Below are positions 1 to 12,990 of a stretch of 64,000 bases of DNA, piece after piece. Origin of the DNA: Tetrastigma voinierianum. Lineage: Eukaryota > Streptophyta > Magnoliopsida > Vitales > Vitaceae. How positions within the stretch are numbered: position 1 is the stretch's first letter; every line of letters begins with the position of its first letter. The DNA lies in NCBI GenBank assembly GCA_016808115.1, contig JAEQBH010000287.1, forward strand, positions 1,054,001 through 1,118,000. Reading direction: 5' to 3'. A program made the translations under genes and the position numbers. The notes below the pieces were generated by a model, which worked only from the letters and a program-made list of their open reading frames with translations, searched no databases and was not told where the DNA came from.

Positions 1-304
1 TACAAAACACTATTTCAGAGATTAACTCTTTTGTTCACAAAATATCTCATGTTCAAAAGAAATGATATGCATATGGTGGAGTATACACTTATACGCCGCA
101 ACTTTGTCTATGACTCTGCGTTTCTTGATCTTGCCTTCGTTCCCGTTTACTTGAAACCTGCACATAGATACACGCTAAGAATTTTCATGCTTAGTGGTTC
201 TATACAATTATATTCCAATTTTCAGTTTAACATGACACCCATTTATCATAAAATCATGCCTTTTATATCAAACTATACTTGTGCTTATTCATTCTCACAT
301 GCTT
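1..304. other. Left flank of element C, no recognised feature
   Basis: This AT-rich stretch lies outside the left end of the minus-strand Athila LTR that starts near 305. A 96-codon open frame crosses it, but it runs on into the LTR and shows no domain, so I do not call a gene. The duplicate of the target site that would prove 305 is the element boundary lies outside the window. Confidence 0.5.
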
Positions 305-776
305 TGATTAGGTACCCTTGATGGGTTGGATCAAAATAAATTTATAACCTAAATTACTCCCTCTTTGCCGTAGCATAACTACGTAGTATATGTGACTCTA
401 GGATCGAACCATGGGGATGAGTTTTCATCACCCTGGAAGCTGATTTGTGTAATGAATCAAAATGGTGAGGCTTATGTTTGGATTTAGGATTTGTACAAAA
501 ATAGTGGTTCATTTTCACTATACTGGCCCAGAGGTAGTCGAAATAAAATGTAAAAGTCCTTGAAGTTTTGGGCCACCTAGTTTGGTATGATAGGGTTACA
601 AAGGTGTCCTGGGTTATTTCCTCACATTAGGGAAGATGACCTATAGTCATTTCCAAAACCGGATCTTTGTTTAACTTTATGGCTAAATCTGAGTACCATT
701 TCTCTTTGAAACACAGCATTTACTGAGCATTAAATGTTCCTGAAGTTGAAATCTAGCATTTAACCTACCTCCGATG
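305..776 (-). repeat. Element C 3' LTR, left part (U5 side)
   Basis: The start matches the U5 end of the other Athila LTRs read in reverse (TGATT then GATCAA...AAATTTATAACC). From 600 to 771 it is almost identical to 46790-46980 in the C 5' LTR. The match stops at CCGATG, where element T begins, and resumes at 20254. Bases 772-776 (CGATG) are the target-site duplication of T. The exact left end (305) is inferred from the TGATT terminus. Confidence 0.8.
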
Positions 777-3372
777 TGTCACACCCCGAATTCCACCGGT
801 ATGATTTATGTTACTATTTTACCACCTGATTTTTTTTTTTCACAACTTGAGTCTAAACTCCACTTGGAGTAATCACTTGAAATAAATAAAGCCTTTACTC
901 CAAAGTCTCCAAACATACACACATGTATGATCTGAGTTAATTCCTCGATGTACCCAAAAAACTATACTACATTGATCAAAATAACATTACACAAAGTTCC
1001 AAAACTAGTGGCTACCGCAGAGCTAAATATACAATGATCACAAAAGATACCAAGCTGTCCAAATATACGGTGCGAATATCCACATAACACTAAATATTCA
1101 TCCAAAATGTATGCTCGACCACCAGCAAGCTAAGGTTGGCATACAAACTCATCTCAAAAACCTGCAAGTCAAACTCTCATGTCACGCGTGGGTCTAAATA
1201 CTACACATCTAAGGTGGGAGGAAATAATGGGGAGTGCGTTCGACAACTAATTAGTGAATCCATAACAAGCCATGCTCATAAAAACATTTCAATTTATACA
1301 TAATTCAAAATATCTCAAAACATGAGCATTTTACAAATAATAGGTTGATGATGGAAACACATGAATGCAATACCACCACCATCTCAACCCCTCATCAGTG
1401 ACTCTTTTGGGCTTTCCCCCAGGGACTAGCCGATCATCCCAGAACAACGACAAATTGCTGGGACTTACCACCCAGGGATATGCCCACATCCCGTATATCT
1501 GTGACCTTTCTGGGACTAGTCATCGTCCCATGTCCACTACATCAATCCGGACTCTCACACAGTCTCATACCCATGTCATGCTTTAAAACAATTTCACAAA
1601 GCATTCAACCACATGGATGTTTAAAAACATCATGTACCAGTTAATTCAAAGATTTCCATATATATATAAAATATACATTTATATATCCTTTAGAAAATCC
1701 TGCCTCAGTCAAAGCACGGAATGAGTGCGAATTCCTGACATCGAACCACGATGCAACGGGGAGAGGTTATAAGATCCCTACCTTCCTTGGATTCAAAATC
1801 CGCCAAGTCTCCCCGAGGAAGTCAAAACCCAGAAATTTCACTCGAAGGATGCGCAATAACAGTCATGATTCTTAGCCTCTCGATCAAATTGTCACATAAA
1901 ATTACTTTCAGTGAATGCATTACTTCATAACCACTCAGGCCCACATATATTCTTATACCTTCCAACATAAACCTTGATCCCCCAAATGCACTCTCTCTTA
2001 CACTTACTAGGATCTTATTTAACACCCCCTTAATGAATTGCCTAAAGCAGCACACATGACACTTTGTATATTCAGTCTATCTAGGAGCCCTTTTCTCGTT
2101 CTGGTTTTTTTGACCAGCCATACATGCTTTTTGTTCACTATTGTCTTTAGACCAAAAGTTCCCCTATCTCTTAGCTTTCCAAAGCCTCTTAAATCAGGTC
2201 ATTCGGACCTCAAAATCAAGAGTTATGGTTTTACATAGGCCTCCTCGAGTATTTCCTAGGGACAGAATCTGTACTTTTCTCTTCATATACTTTGACGAAA
2301 TTATGGGAGACAAATGAGCCATAATTTGGCCATCCTTTTCTTCATGAAGTTATTCCACTATGTGGCCTACTTTGAGAAGGATTTTGAATCACTCCATTTG
2401 GATCAATCTAACTCAACATGTAATGGCAGGGAACTGCTCGGAGCATGGGACAGAATATATGTATCTCACTTTCAGCCTCAAATTCAAAAGGGGTCTTATG
2501 GTAGGGTTGGATCATAGTTACTTCTAGACATTTGAAGGGATAGGTCTTGGGCTTCTTCTCCAATTGGAATCATCCAGTTCGGAGTTCTTTAGGCCAACTT
2601 ATGGCCAAAACACTGTCATGGGATCAAGGGAAAAGCTGGACAACACCTCCCTTGGACACACACACACATGCCATCTTCACAAAACCGGTCTTTTACAATT
2701 TAGGGTTCCACCAAACTCTCACCTTTCATCAGTCTAGGTTAGGATGAAATCCAACAAAACCCTAGAATATAGCTTAAAGTCAATGAGAAATACAACCAAA
2801 GGCCTCAAAGATGTGTTTACATACCTTGGTGAACTTTTTCCTGAAAACCAAGCTTTCCTTCAAGCCTTTTCTCCTCCTTCTCTCTAGCTTCTCTCTAGAA
2901 CTCTTTCTCACTTTCTAAAATTCCAGAATTTTCCACTTCCTAGTAAGAAGTTGGTCTAGCATCCAAAACCAAGAGGAATTGGTTTGCTTGGCACATGGCA
3001 AGCTCTTCTCATACACTTGCCATGTCGAGAGCTCCTACCTTGCATATATGAGGGTGTCATTGCCCTCGCGTGCCACATAGCTCACAAAGCATGACTTGCA
3101 CTTTACTCCCTCTCCGCACAACAAGTTTTTCAAAGTGGTCTAGAAGACATATGAGTACAAATCTAACAAAACCCCTTAAACTTACCTAATTGCATAATTA
3201 TTACTGTACCATAAAATGCAATCCCAACACACACTAATCCTCTAATTAAACCAACCATTAAGATTGCTAATCTTAATCACAATTTAAAATATCATAGGGC
3301 ATAAGTTGCATTTGCTCCCCAAAAATCCTTAACTGAATATAACAAAACATATATTAATATACAGGTGTTACA
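777..3372 (-). repeat. Element T 3' LTR
   Basis: It begins TGTCACACCCCGAATTCC and ends GTGTTACA on the plus strand, and aligns along its length with 17685-20253. A run of CA dinucleotides (2656-2667) and a CT-rich block (2870-2905) are shared by both copies. No gene is present; open frames inside it are incidental. Confidence 0.9.
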
Positions 3373-3386
3373 TTCCCTCCCCTTAC
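3373..3386 (-). other. Element T polypurine tract
   Basis: On the minus strand this reads GTAAGGGGAGGGAA and directly abuts the first base of the 3' LTR (TGTAACACC). That is the expected primer for plus-strand DNA synthesis. Confidence 0.85.
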
Positions 3387-3469
3387 GAGGAATTTAGAGT
3401 CCCAGTGCTTAGTACTAACACATGAAGAGTTAGGATACTTCTTCTTCACATCTCTCTCTCTATCTCTCT

Positions 3470-4740
3470 CTGTCAGGCTCCCATGTGCTTCTTCCTCCAT
3501 GGTGTTCCCATAACACTTTCACTAGGGGAATAACTTTGTTCCGCAACACGCGTTCCTGCACATCTAGAATCTCCCTTGTCCGCTCTTCATATTTCATATT
3601 CTCTTGCAAATTCAGCTCTTGCCAATCTAGTATGTCTGAAACATCGGCTCATCTTCCCTTGACAGCGAAGCGTGGAATACATTATGTATCGAACAATTGT
3701 GGCGGAAGAGCTGTATTAAGCTACCTCAGCTCTTTGGAGAAGTCTTAAACGGACAATGTACCTAGGGGGCGGTTTGCCTACCAAAAGCGAAATACTCCCT
3801 TGCGAGATGACACTCTAAAAACACATGGTCCCCTGACCTAAAACTCTAAGGGTCTCACTCCACATGGTCGACATAACTTACTTTGCTCATGCTACGAGAG
3901 CACATCCACGAATCACCCCTAATCTTCTCGTCGTTTCACACGCAACTCTGGACCAATCAAAGTAGCCTCTCACAGTTGATTGACACGTAGGCGATCCATG
4001 GCCTTCCATAAGGAAGCTTCATACGGTGCCATCCTGTCTTTGCTCTGGAAACTATTATTATACGCAAACTCAATTAGAGGCAAATGTTCCATCCAACTCC
4101 CCTGGAAGTCTAACACATGCTCTAAGCATATCTTCTAGAGGTGAATCACTCTCTCGGATTGCCCGTCGATCCCGGTGAAATGTTAATACTTCGATCTCAA
4201 TTCAGTTCCTAAAACTGCAGATCGCAGGAATCGGGACGTAAACCTACCTCGAGTCCTGTCGGCCGCGATGGAGAGGTGCCATCTTGACCTCACCGTCTCC
4301 TCTGTACAACACTGCCAGTAAGAATAAGTCGATTGGTCATATTTGCTAAGAAATGTGCGATTTGGTCGGCCGGTCAACAACCACCCAAACACCGTCTTTG
4401 CCTGGTGAGTCTTGGGCGAACCCGGTCAAAAGTCCATCGTCACATGATCCCGTTTCCGTTCTGCGTGACGCGGCTGCAATAGTCCTGTTTGGTCTCGGTG
4501 CTCGACTTTCGCTTGTTGGCCGCGTCGAGCACTTGGAGATGGCTTCATTCGTCTCTCTTCATCCCATACCAAAATTGGCGCCTCAAGTCATGGTACATCT
4601 TTGTCTCACCGGATCTTCAGTGGCAAGAGTGATGAGCTTCATCACCACACTCTCTCAACATGCATCATCAGGCACAAACGATTTGTTGAGAAATAGATTC
4701 CTCCCATTTGCATGAATCTCCACCCTTGGTCACGTCTGAC
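3470..4740 (-). pseudogene. Element T integrase and C-terminal chromodomain (frameshifted)
   Basis: Minus-strand frames near 4183-4392 give an integrase core segment with RGRFTSRFLRSA...GTEL, matching the region around the second catalytic Asp of chromoviral integrases. Near 4020-4120 the frame reads FQGSWMEHLPLIEFAYNNSF, the well-conserved C-terminal part of the core. Nearer the 3' LTR (about 3485-3645) the frame reads LRNKVIPLVKVLWEHH, the signature of the chromodomain that targets these elements to heterochromatin. Several frameshifts and stops separate the pieces, so no intact protein is predicted. Confidence 0.85.
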
Positions 4741-6421
4741 TACCATATGTTGGCTGCACCCTTAAGCTTCTTATCCCTCCTCTAGCCCTCGATGACTGTA
4801 GTAAGCTGATGTTGAGCTACCAGCGTATAAAACATGCGTAGGCTCGTCCCAATGTGGCTTACGAGGTGGAACTTCGCTTATGTAATCCTTACATCTTCCA
4901 CTTTCATAAGCCATCAGGCAGAAAGAGGATACTTATGATTTTCTACTCAGGCATCGACCACATTTACTTTGCGGATGGTATTGCAAAGAAAAGTCAGAGA
5001 ATCTTCAAGTGTGTCTCCATCACCCAGCTTCTTTGCATTAAATCCTCTGCGTAAATATATACTTGAGCTCTTGTGGTGGAAGAGAACATGAACTTTCACC
5101 ATATCTGAGTAATTAATCGCCATAAATTTAGGAGTAAAACACTCTTTGCTTGACTGACTCTAAATCATGCGTGGGGTAATTCTCTTCATGTTTCTTCAAT
5201 TGCCTAGAGGCATAGGCAACTACTCTACCTTTTTGCATAAGTACACACCCCAAGCCAACCCTTAGGCATCACAGAAAACCGTGTACTTTTCCCTACTCAC
5301 CGGAGTAATCAACACCGACAGTGTAGTTAATCTCTTTTTCATCTCCTGGAAAGACTCCTCACACTTGTCATTCCCGATTAAGCTCATCTTTGTTATGTCG
5401 GTCTAGTCATTGGACATCACGATCTGGAGAAGTTCTCGATAAATCGGCAGGTAATAACCATTGATCAAAGTGCGTATTTAAAGACACTCTTAGGTCGCTC
5501 CGCTCATCCCGCGGCCTCGGCACTGGGATCCATTTGGAAATACCTTCCTTAGACACCATGTGCCCTAAGGCTTTGGATTTCTTGTAACAAGAAATCACTT
5601 CTCTAGTTTGGCATACAGCGATTCTCTCTCGGTACTGTGGCGCGGTATGAATGAATTAGCTCATGTTGACTCGAATATATCAGATGTCGCCCATTAAACA
5701 CTACTACAACCGATCTCAGATGCGCACGATATATCCTATTCATCATATCCATATAAGGCAAATTGAGCATTAGTCAATCCCAAAGGTATGACAATAAACC
5801 TCAAGTGTCCATACCTCGTGGCGAAAAGGCCGATATTCGAGTCCCGCACTCAACTGATGGCACCGCATCTTAGATCAATCTTCGAGAAGTAACATGTCCT
5901 CGCTTCAACCGATCAAACAAATAATTAATCCGAGGAAGGTACTCTGTTTCCTTATCGTTGTTTCATTTAACTTCCGGTAATCCACACATGCAACTCGTAG
6001 AAGGCTCCGTCTTTCTTTTCATGAACAATACTGGAGCACCCCAAGGCGAGGTCCCTGGGCCTGATGAACCTTTACTCCCGCAATTCTTGCACTGCAGTTC
6101 AACTCCTTATGCTCAACTAGAGCCATCCTGAATGGAGCTATTGAAATAGGATCGGTACCGGGATACAAATCGATGGAGAATTCCATCTCTCTATGGGGAG
6201 TTCCATCTCTCTATGGGGAGGTAATCCTGGAAACTCATCAGGAAATACATCAGCAAAGTGACACACTTGTGGGATGCAATCCACCCCTACCTTCCTTTTA
6301 CTATCCCCTGGCATAGTAAAAAGGAAGTGCTGGCCCCCATTCTTTCTCAACCACTTTTTTCCCATCTCTATCAACGATCGAGTTTGACCACCCCCTAGAT
6401 CCGCATAGAAGCTGACACGTG
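4741..6421 (-). pseudogene. Element T reverse transcriptase and RNase H (frameshifted)
   Basis: The frame at 6138-6440 contains FADVFPDEFPGLPPHREMEL, the conserved start of the Ty3/gypsy RT. At 5407-5598 LGHMVSKEGIS marks the RT thumb/connection region. Around 5150-5280 a CDA motif followed by LCKKVE, and then a KKHE..YP-like stretch in another frame, mark RNase H. The amino end is lost at 6421, where element A was inserted; the remaining protease part resumes at 15851. Indels break every frame. Confidence 0.83.
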
Positions 6422-6764
6422 ACCTATGATTAGTGCCCAAAAAGTGCTATTTTGAGCCCTATTCGAGATAGGTTTTGAGTACTTTTTACGCACTAATCAT
6501 ATCAATTAAGCCAATTGAGGTGTTCAGGTCCACTTAGTATCACTTATGCCATTGCGAGGTTATTTTTGGTTATTTTGCAGGTTTTTGCATGCCTTGGCCA
6601 CTAAGTTCGAGTTCGATATCGAGATATGTGCTGAACCATGAAGATTGAAACTATTTTCAGCCATCAAAATATCAAGATTCAAGGAAGAAATGAAGTGCAA
6701 AGTGATGAAAAAGCGGATGCGCAAAAGAAGTGGCGGTGCAAGTGGAAGCAAACAGTAACCGAGG

Positions 6765-7105
6765 AAATTCGCTATGATTATAAATTTCGCTGACTGCAAA
6801 ATCAAGAACCATAGCGAAAACCCCCGCTTAATCCCAGCTTAAATTGGAAAATTTCGCTAGGCCAGCGGGCCCCCGTCATTCAGAGAAATTCATCGTGCCT
6901 GAAGCAAAATTAACCACCCCTCGCTATCTTCTCATATTTTCGCCAGGCCAGCGAAATTTCTCTTAGCCAGCGAAATTCACTCGTAGATACGAAATCTCTC
7001 ACCTCGCTATCTCGTGTAATTTCACAGCTAGCGAAATTTGCTAGGCTGGGCGAAATTTTCGCTATCCTAGCGAAATTCTCCCCGCATAGCGAAATTCCCG
7101 CCTCT
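6765..7105 (+). promoter_or_regulatory. Cluster of GCGAAATT / AATTTCGC words in U3 of element A
   Basis: About 340 bp holds roughly fifteen copies of (T/G)AGCGAAATT or its complement AATTTCGCTA in both directions, for example around 6838, 6950, 6970, 7033 and 7050-7100. Adjacent opposite copies form short inverted repeats. The cluster lies 100-450 bp upstream of the TATA box. A role as promoter or RNA structure element is inference. Confidence 0.6.
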
Positions 7106-7218
7106 CAAGTAATTTTGTGTATTTGTTCCTAAACGACTACGTTTTGGTGTATTACCACCTTGTCCCTTGTATCAGCCAATGTTTTAGGCATTCTTGTATT
7201 TTCACACTTTTGGGTGGA

Positions 7219-7227
7219 CTATATAAA
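7219..7227 (+). promoter_or_regulatory. TATA box of element A 5' LTR
   Basis: CTATATAAACCC occurs here, and the same position in the 3' LTR copy is 14995-15003. Equivalent TATA boxes are at 32725, 40636, 55157 and 59688 in the other plus-strand Athila LTRs. Confidence 0.7.
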
Positions 7228-7862
7228 CCCCCATAATTTTGTAACCCAAAGAAACTTTTGATTTCAAGAAGAATTCCCCAAGTAGCCACTTGGTTATGTT
7301 TTCTAGGGCATGGGGCAGTAGCTACCATTGCTAGATGCAATCGATATTCTTGGGACATGGCCTTTTACGAGCCACCGAAATGAGGTGTTGAGTGTTAGGT
7401 TTTAAACCGAAAAGGGGCCGTGGAATGCATGTTACCTCGTGTTGACTCAAATAGGAGTGGTTCTAAAGGGTTAGGTTTATAGTTAAACAAAAGATCCCGC
7501 TATGGCTTTGACTATATGTCACTTCTGCCATAAAGCACCTATGATAAAGTGACCCGAGGACAATTTGTTAGCCCCATGTTATCAAGCTAGTGACCTAAAC
7601 CTTCAAGGCTACCATTTTACACTTCACTTTAACCATTTCAACAATGAACATACAACTTTGTTTTTAACAAAACTAAAAATCCAAAACTAAAGCCTCACCA
7701 ATTTCAAACACTAATGCAAATCATTCGTGGGATGAAAACCCATCCCCGTGTTCGACCCTAGACCGCTCATACCGGCAGCAGCTCGACTACCGGCAAAGTA
7801 GGGAGTGAACATAGGAAAACAAATTTGTTGATTCCGCCACCCTACCGCGGGCACGAATCAAA

Positions 7863-7881
7863 TGGCGCCGCTGTCGGGATG
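7863..7881 (+). other. Element A primer-binding site (tRNA-Asp type)
   Basis: TGGCGCCGCTGTCGGGATGG follows the LTR after two bases. It is close to the complement of a plant tRNA-Asp 3' end that Athila elements use, with small differences (CTGT in place of TTGCC). Confidence 0.8.
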
Positions 7882-8380
7882 GTGCCAAACTACGCTTGAT
7901 GAGTTGATGTACTTCTGTAAGCCACATTACAAGTGTTGGTGACCTTTGTAGTCCTTTTGAATTAGCTGCGCGACCCAAGTTTTCTTCACTTGGCAAGCCA
8001 TCGCAGACTGCTTTTGTTTCTGCGCGCTTGTTTTAACTAACACTGACTTCTTTTTAGCAAGCTTTGTTTGTGTTCTTTGTTGTGTCTCATTTTGTGCAAT
8101 GTGTTTATGCAAAGACTGACAGAGGGATATCGTGTAGATTGCAAAGAGCGAAAGTGCACCAATTGAACAAGGTCAGAAATCGTTGTGCACAAAGGACTAA
8201 ATGGATCCCCACCGAGAACAAAGAAGTCAACAAACACCTCCCATGAATCAAACTAAGATACAGTCAATGAGGACCATATACACCTCCTAGTGGTTAGCGC
8301 TTCCTTCCGCATCATACCATCAGTCAAGACGCTGCAGTTGAGACCCCTATCTAAGGCTCCCCCGGCTCTAATTTTCACGT
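7882..8380 (+). other. Element A 5' leader
   Basis: About 500 bp lies between primer site and gag. It matches the leader of B (33601-34097), including the segment GGACTAAATGGATCCCCAC and the stretch just before gag. No gene is seen in it. Confidence 0.6.
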
Positions 8381-9990
8381 ATGGAGAATGAAAATCCATA
8401 TTCACACATAAGGGATTTTGAAGAGGTATGCACTACGTTCAAGGAAGGTATCATCGATACATCCTGTTTCAATAAAGCATTCCCCCTGACACTAAAAGAT
8501 AAGGCCAAAATATGGCTCAACTCATTCAGGCCAAGGACAATCAGGAATTGGGCCGAACTTCAAACAGAGTTTTTGAAGAAATTTTTCAGTGCAACCAAGA
8601 CCAACAGTTTGAAGAGGCAGATCTACACTTTCTCAGCTTATGACAACGAGAAATTCTACCAATGCTGGGAGATTCAGACCATCATGTCATTCACATCATG
8701 GTTTCTCACACTGGATGTTGCTGAATCATTTCTCTATAATGGCATGTCCCCGCCATGAAACAACTAAGAAAACCATATGTGGAGAGGTGATTTTCTCGAG
8801 CAAAAACCCGCATGAGGCCATGGATTTCTTTGAGTTGGCGTGGCTGAAACTCCAAGGGTTGGGATGAGCCAAACCCGAGAGAGGTGGAGAAAATGAGACC
8901 CTCAGCCAACCCTAAGGGGGGAATTTAAGCACTGTCAGAGGATATGGAAATGAATGCCAGAATTTCAACCTTAGCTAGGAAGGTGGAGGAGTTAGAAGGA
9001 AAGAGGTCTACGGAAGTGTGCGCTGGACGAAAACACCGCACAAGCCAATCCTCGCACTAATTTCCAATCCACTCGCCCACCTTAAGAACAAAGATCCTAT
9101 GGCCTCTTCAAGAAGGATTTTATGTCGAATATGCAAATGCCGTAGGACAATATAGTTTTCCACAACCCACGCCTCATATGGTAATACCTACAATTCCAAT
9201 TGGAGGAATCACCCTAACCTCTCCCGAAACCTAATCCCCCGCTCTATGTGCTCCCCGTAGTGCCAAAACCACGCTGTCTTCATCTCAACCACAAAATACC
9301 ATCATCCACTTCTCCAGCTTCTGAACAAGCGATACCGAATTTGAGCAAGGTAGGGCAACTTTGTGGAAGAACAAAAGGGATCAATGCACAATTGGCACAA
9401 AGGATTGATATCAGAGAGCACATCGAACAAGAGAATAGATTTGCCGAGAGCAATCTTAATCGAAAAATGGGATAACTCAAGCAAAGATTCAATCACAAAG
9501 ATCAACAATTGGAGGCAATGTGAGAGGAAGGTTCCCTTCCCAAACATTGCCAAATCCAAAAGGAGTCCATGAGGTAGGTTTATCTAGCAATTCAGGAATG
9601 GATGAGGTGAAGGCTATAATCACTCTGAGGAGTGGAAGAGAAATAGAGCAACCAGTGCCCAAAGCTGTTGAAGAAACATGCAAGGAACAGGAATCTGAGC
9701 CTGAGAGAGTGAGCATCAGTGAGGACTCAATGAAGCACTGTGTAACACCTCCATTTCCCCAGGCACTAAGAAGCAAGAAAAAAGCATCCCAAACAGTGTG
9801 CATCCTAGAAGTCCTGGCAGTGAAGGTCAATACGCCCCTTGGACATCATCAAATGTCCCCTCGCCTATGCAAAGTTTTTAAAGGATCTCTGTACAATCAA
9901 GAAGGGATTGGGCATTGAGAAAAAGGCATTTTTGACTGAGCAAGTTAGTGCCATAATCCAAAGCAAGAACTCAAATAAATACATGATCCG
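8381..9990 (+). pseudogene. Element A gag (Athila capsid), frameshifted
   Basis: The start was chosen at ATG 8381, followed by ENENPYSHIRDFEEVC, the usual opening of Athila Gag. The capsid core follows with AKIWLNSFRPRTIRNWAELQ and FLKKFF. After 8758 the frame shifts: the segment with NPHEAMDFFELA is in another frame. The C-terminal region around 9320-9500 (SEQAIPNLSKV, GINAQLAQRID) and 9520-9900 (GRFPSQTLPNPKGVHEV, then YAKF) is again in different frames. No CCHC knuckle was seen. Gag forms the particle that packages element RNA. Confidence 0.85.
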
Positions 9991-10129
9991 GTGATCACCC
10001 ACAATTTCGCTTAACATTATGGACTTGCATAGACAACCACCGGCTTAGATTTAGAGTTGTAACCCTACCGCTATACTGTGGTATAAGCAGCTAGGGTTTG
10101 GGAGAGCTTAAACCCTACCAACATCACTC

Positions 10130-10400
10130 TATCATTACCGATCGACGGCAAAGATTCCTAAGGGAATAGCTGAGGATGTCTTGGCGAAGGTAGACAAATT
10201 CTACTATCCAAAGAGGATTTCAGAGGCTGATACCGAGCCAATTGCAATGGACTCCAATCATGTGCCAATTATCCTGAAGACCATTTCTCTGCCACCGCTA
10301 ATGCAATCACAATTGTCAATGGGGTTTCATAACTTACATTTGGCAACATGACATTGAATCGAACATATTTCACTGGTCAACAAGCACAAGCCGGGAAATC
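10130..10400 (+). pseudogene. Element A aspartic protease remnant
   Basis: The frames contain AKIPKGIAEDVLAKVDKFYY followed by DTEPIAMDSNHVPIIL, corresponding to the retropepsin-like domain of Athila pol. After about 10400 the frame does not continue into RT. Element B holds the same segment (35790-36060). Confidence 0.7.
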
Positions 10401-10900
10401 AAGATCAAGACCATGAAGTTCGCCGCTGGTCGTGACGCGTGGAAGTTGAATGTCCAAGAATTGCCAAAAATAGCCAAATCAAGGTGAAGAAGGTGTCTTG
10501 ATATTGCCATCGCGATCTAATGCGTAAGTAAATTGCTCGCCCAATCAACCAAAGGAAAGAAAAGCAACCATGGGAAATTGAACATTAAGGCTATCGCGAC
10601 AGCCATCGTCGGTTGAGGAGCTTCTCCTCTTCAACCCCTCCATGAGTGAATCAATGAATTTGGGCCGGCTCAAGTGTTCTCTCGAAACCAAATCAGCTCA
10701 ATATTTTTTTGTTTTTATTTTAATTTGCTCAATCTCAATAATTTTAGCTATTTTAGTAAGTTTCGATTTAGTAATCTTTCCTCTTAAGCAATTTTGTAAT
10801 TATTTTATTCTATCTTATATTAAATTTTTAGATATATTTTAATAAGGATAATTTTTATTTTTAATATTATTATTAATATTTTAATGTCGAAAAATTTGAT
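10401..10900 (+). other. Element A post-protease tail and AT-rich spacer
   Basis: About 250 bp of unrecognised sequence is followed by a very AT-rich tract (10690-10890). B has the same arrangement at 36061-36600, and C and E have AT-rich tracts between their coding parts (31430-31560, 57320-57560). No gene is seen. Confidence 0.6.
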
Positions 10901-11049
10901 TTGGCAGTGAGCGGCCGGAAGTGCATTTCCTCGCGACAAAGCGAAATGTGCCAATGATCATTGGTCGCCCAACGCTTATAAATGAACCAAGGGAGGGACT
11001 TTTGAATTCACTTCATATCTTTTTCTCCCCAATACCGAAAGCATCACCG

Positions 11050-12990
11050 AAATACCGCAAGCAATCGCTAATGCCCCGAGCCACGCTTCGCTCGCCGCTC
11101 GCTCGCACCTCCACCGCGCACGAGCCGGGCGCCGCCGCTTACATGCACTGCCGCGCCCGCCCGTGTTCGGTTTCACCGTTGCGCCGCTTCTCGTCGCTCC
11201 CGTCGCGCCACACGCTCGCCCACCGGCCGCCACAACCACGCAGCGGTGCCCCGGGCCATCATCCGCGGAGCCTTACAAAGACGCGCACCTCGTTGCCCCC
11301 GCAGAGCCTCGGTCACCGCCGCCCCGTGCCGCGGCAAAGGACCCTTTAGCGCAGTTCGCACCGCAGATTCGCAGTTCTGCCAGCGCGCTGCTGCCCCTTC
11401 GGGTCCACTGTCACCTGAGCCCCGCCCCGCAAATCCTCCTACTGCTGGGGCCATGGTTCGCACTGGGAGGGTCTCGCGCCCTCGTGCCTCGAGTCGATTC
11501 AAGACTCCCGAGAGGGGTGAGCAGCCCCGCCCACCCCCTGGGCACAGCGCCCCCGAGGCGCCCCCCTCGAGGAGCCCTGTGGGCAATAGATACTGCATCC
11601 TGATAATCCCGGCCCCTTCACTGGGCGGCTACAGAGAGATCGAGGGCCCTGGCCCCAAGCTGACCGGGGAGTCATCATCGCCCGTGCCTCAGCCATCATA
11701 GTCCCCAAGCTTCACAGTTTTTAGAGGCGCACTTTATCGCCTCTCGCTTATCGCCGCCTCGAGGATTAGGAGGCCCTTATTCGTCGGGCATCCTATCCCG
11801 GGAAATGTCGGACTACACGCAAAAGGTGGGATTTTCTACGGGGAGTCGACACGACGCTCCACAACTGGCTAGCCGAATCTCCTAGATTCAGTGGACCTCG
11901 ATGCCCGATCGAGCATTACCCCCGTCGCTATCTACGACGCGAGGCGCGACACTCCGGTGGTTCTACAGTTCTACCATTCTATGACCTCCCGGGGAGCGCC
12001 GAGTCCGCTGGAGCTCCGATTCAGTATCGATGATCGTCCGAGTTCTCGCAGCGCGACATATCTGCCAGTGACTAAAGCCCGCCACTGGCGCTTCACTCGG
12101 AGGTTATCGAGACGGCCTCACCCGACTCGGGGAGAGATGGTCCGTTAGCCTTGCTCGAGAAACCATCGCTGACCCATATTTGAGCCGAGGCGCTCGCCCC
12201 GATGCTTCTTTATCGATCAATCGTCGCGGACCAAATTCCTCTTCCCGTCAAGACTACGTACGCAGGTGCCAACCTGTAGGCCTGCGACCTGATCTCTGAG
12301 GGGGTTCCGGTCCCAAATTCCTCCGAGCTGGGTGGCAACCGCTGTCGCACTTCGAGGAGGCATGGTCCCACCGCAAGGGTCCGCCCGAGCGCAGAGTTTA
12401 CCCGTTGATGCCACGACCGCCGGTGCTAGGTCCCAGCACCGGCCCTTTCTAGAGTGAGCCCCGATTGAGAGGAGGATCAGATGCCCTCACAGTCCCGTCT
12501 ATGGAGCGGAGCTATGGTTAGTGCCTTATTTCCTTTCTCCCTCCAGCAGGACCGTGATGGCGGTACCGAATACCGAGGTGTAGGACTCACTGCAGAGGCA
12601 GACAAGTATGCCTCGAGGTCTAGATGGAGAGGATCAGCCCGTATATATCTCCTCCATCTCCTCCTCTCCCTGCTTCAGCCACAGCCCCTGCTGACACTCC
12701 CGGCCCATCATATACGCACACAAAGACTCCCTCCGAGTACGCTCATGTCGCATTCAAGGAGCTTCGCAGTGTCACGATGCTATATTTCATCAAGCCGCTT
12801 ACCTGTGTAGCATTTCAGCAGACTGCAGGTTGGCCCGAGCCGAGGCCACTTTAGGTCACCGGGCCACCATGCTCCAGCAGCATCATGGGTCACCCGGGTC
12901 TCCCACATGATCCCCGCCTGGTAGAAGGAGCCTCACAGCAGCCAGCTGCCTCCTGGGACATGTTGGCGCAAAGAAGCAGTTGATCCACTC
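11050..12990 (+). pseudogene. Element A 3' ORF, plant retroelement protein of unknown function, frameshifted
   Basis: This GC-rich region contrasts with its AT-rich surroundings. A likely start is ATG 11453 (MVRTGRVSRPRASSRFKTPE), after a Pro/Arg-rich stretch. Near 11940-12080 the frame reads LQFYHSMTSRGAPSPLELRF then FSIDDRP, and near 12340-12440 another frame reads LSHFEEAWSHRKG. These match the plant-specific protein at the 3' end of many Athila elements, often annotated as a putative plant transposon protein or placed in the envelope-like position. I see no transmembrane segment or signal peptide, so an envelope function is not supported. Confidence 0.65.

Larger units (their letters stand above)
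6427..7860 (+). repeat. Element A 5' LTR
   Basis: It runs from TGATTAGTGCCC to CACGAATCA and ends 2 bp before the primer site. It contains the palindrome cluster (6765-7105), a TATA box and a long transcribed R/U5 part. It aligns with 14365-15845, although the second copy has lost several short segments. Confidence 0.9.

Noticed and set aside
31..321. 96-codon open frame at the left edge
   Set aside because: No domain, AT-rich composition, and it ends inside the C LTR.
6765..7105. Palindrome cluster considered as a CRISPR-like array
   Set aside because: Words are short, in both orientations and irregularly spaced, and lie in the U3 of a plant LTR.
11163..11701. Several overlapping long frames on both strands, Pro/Arg/Ala-rich
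   Set aside because: High GC lowers stop frequency in all frames. Only the plus-strand 3' ORF has support from the shared core in A, B and C.
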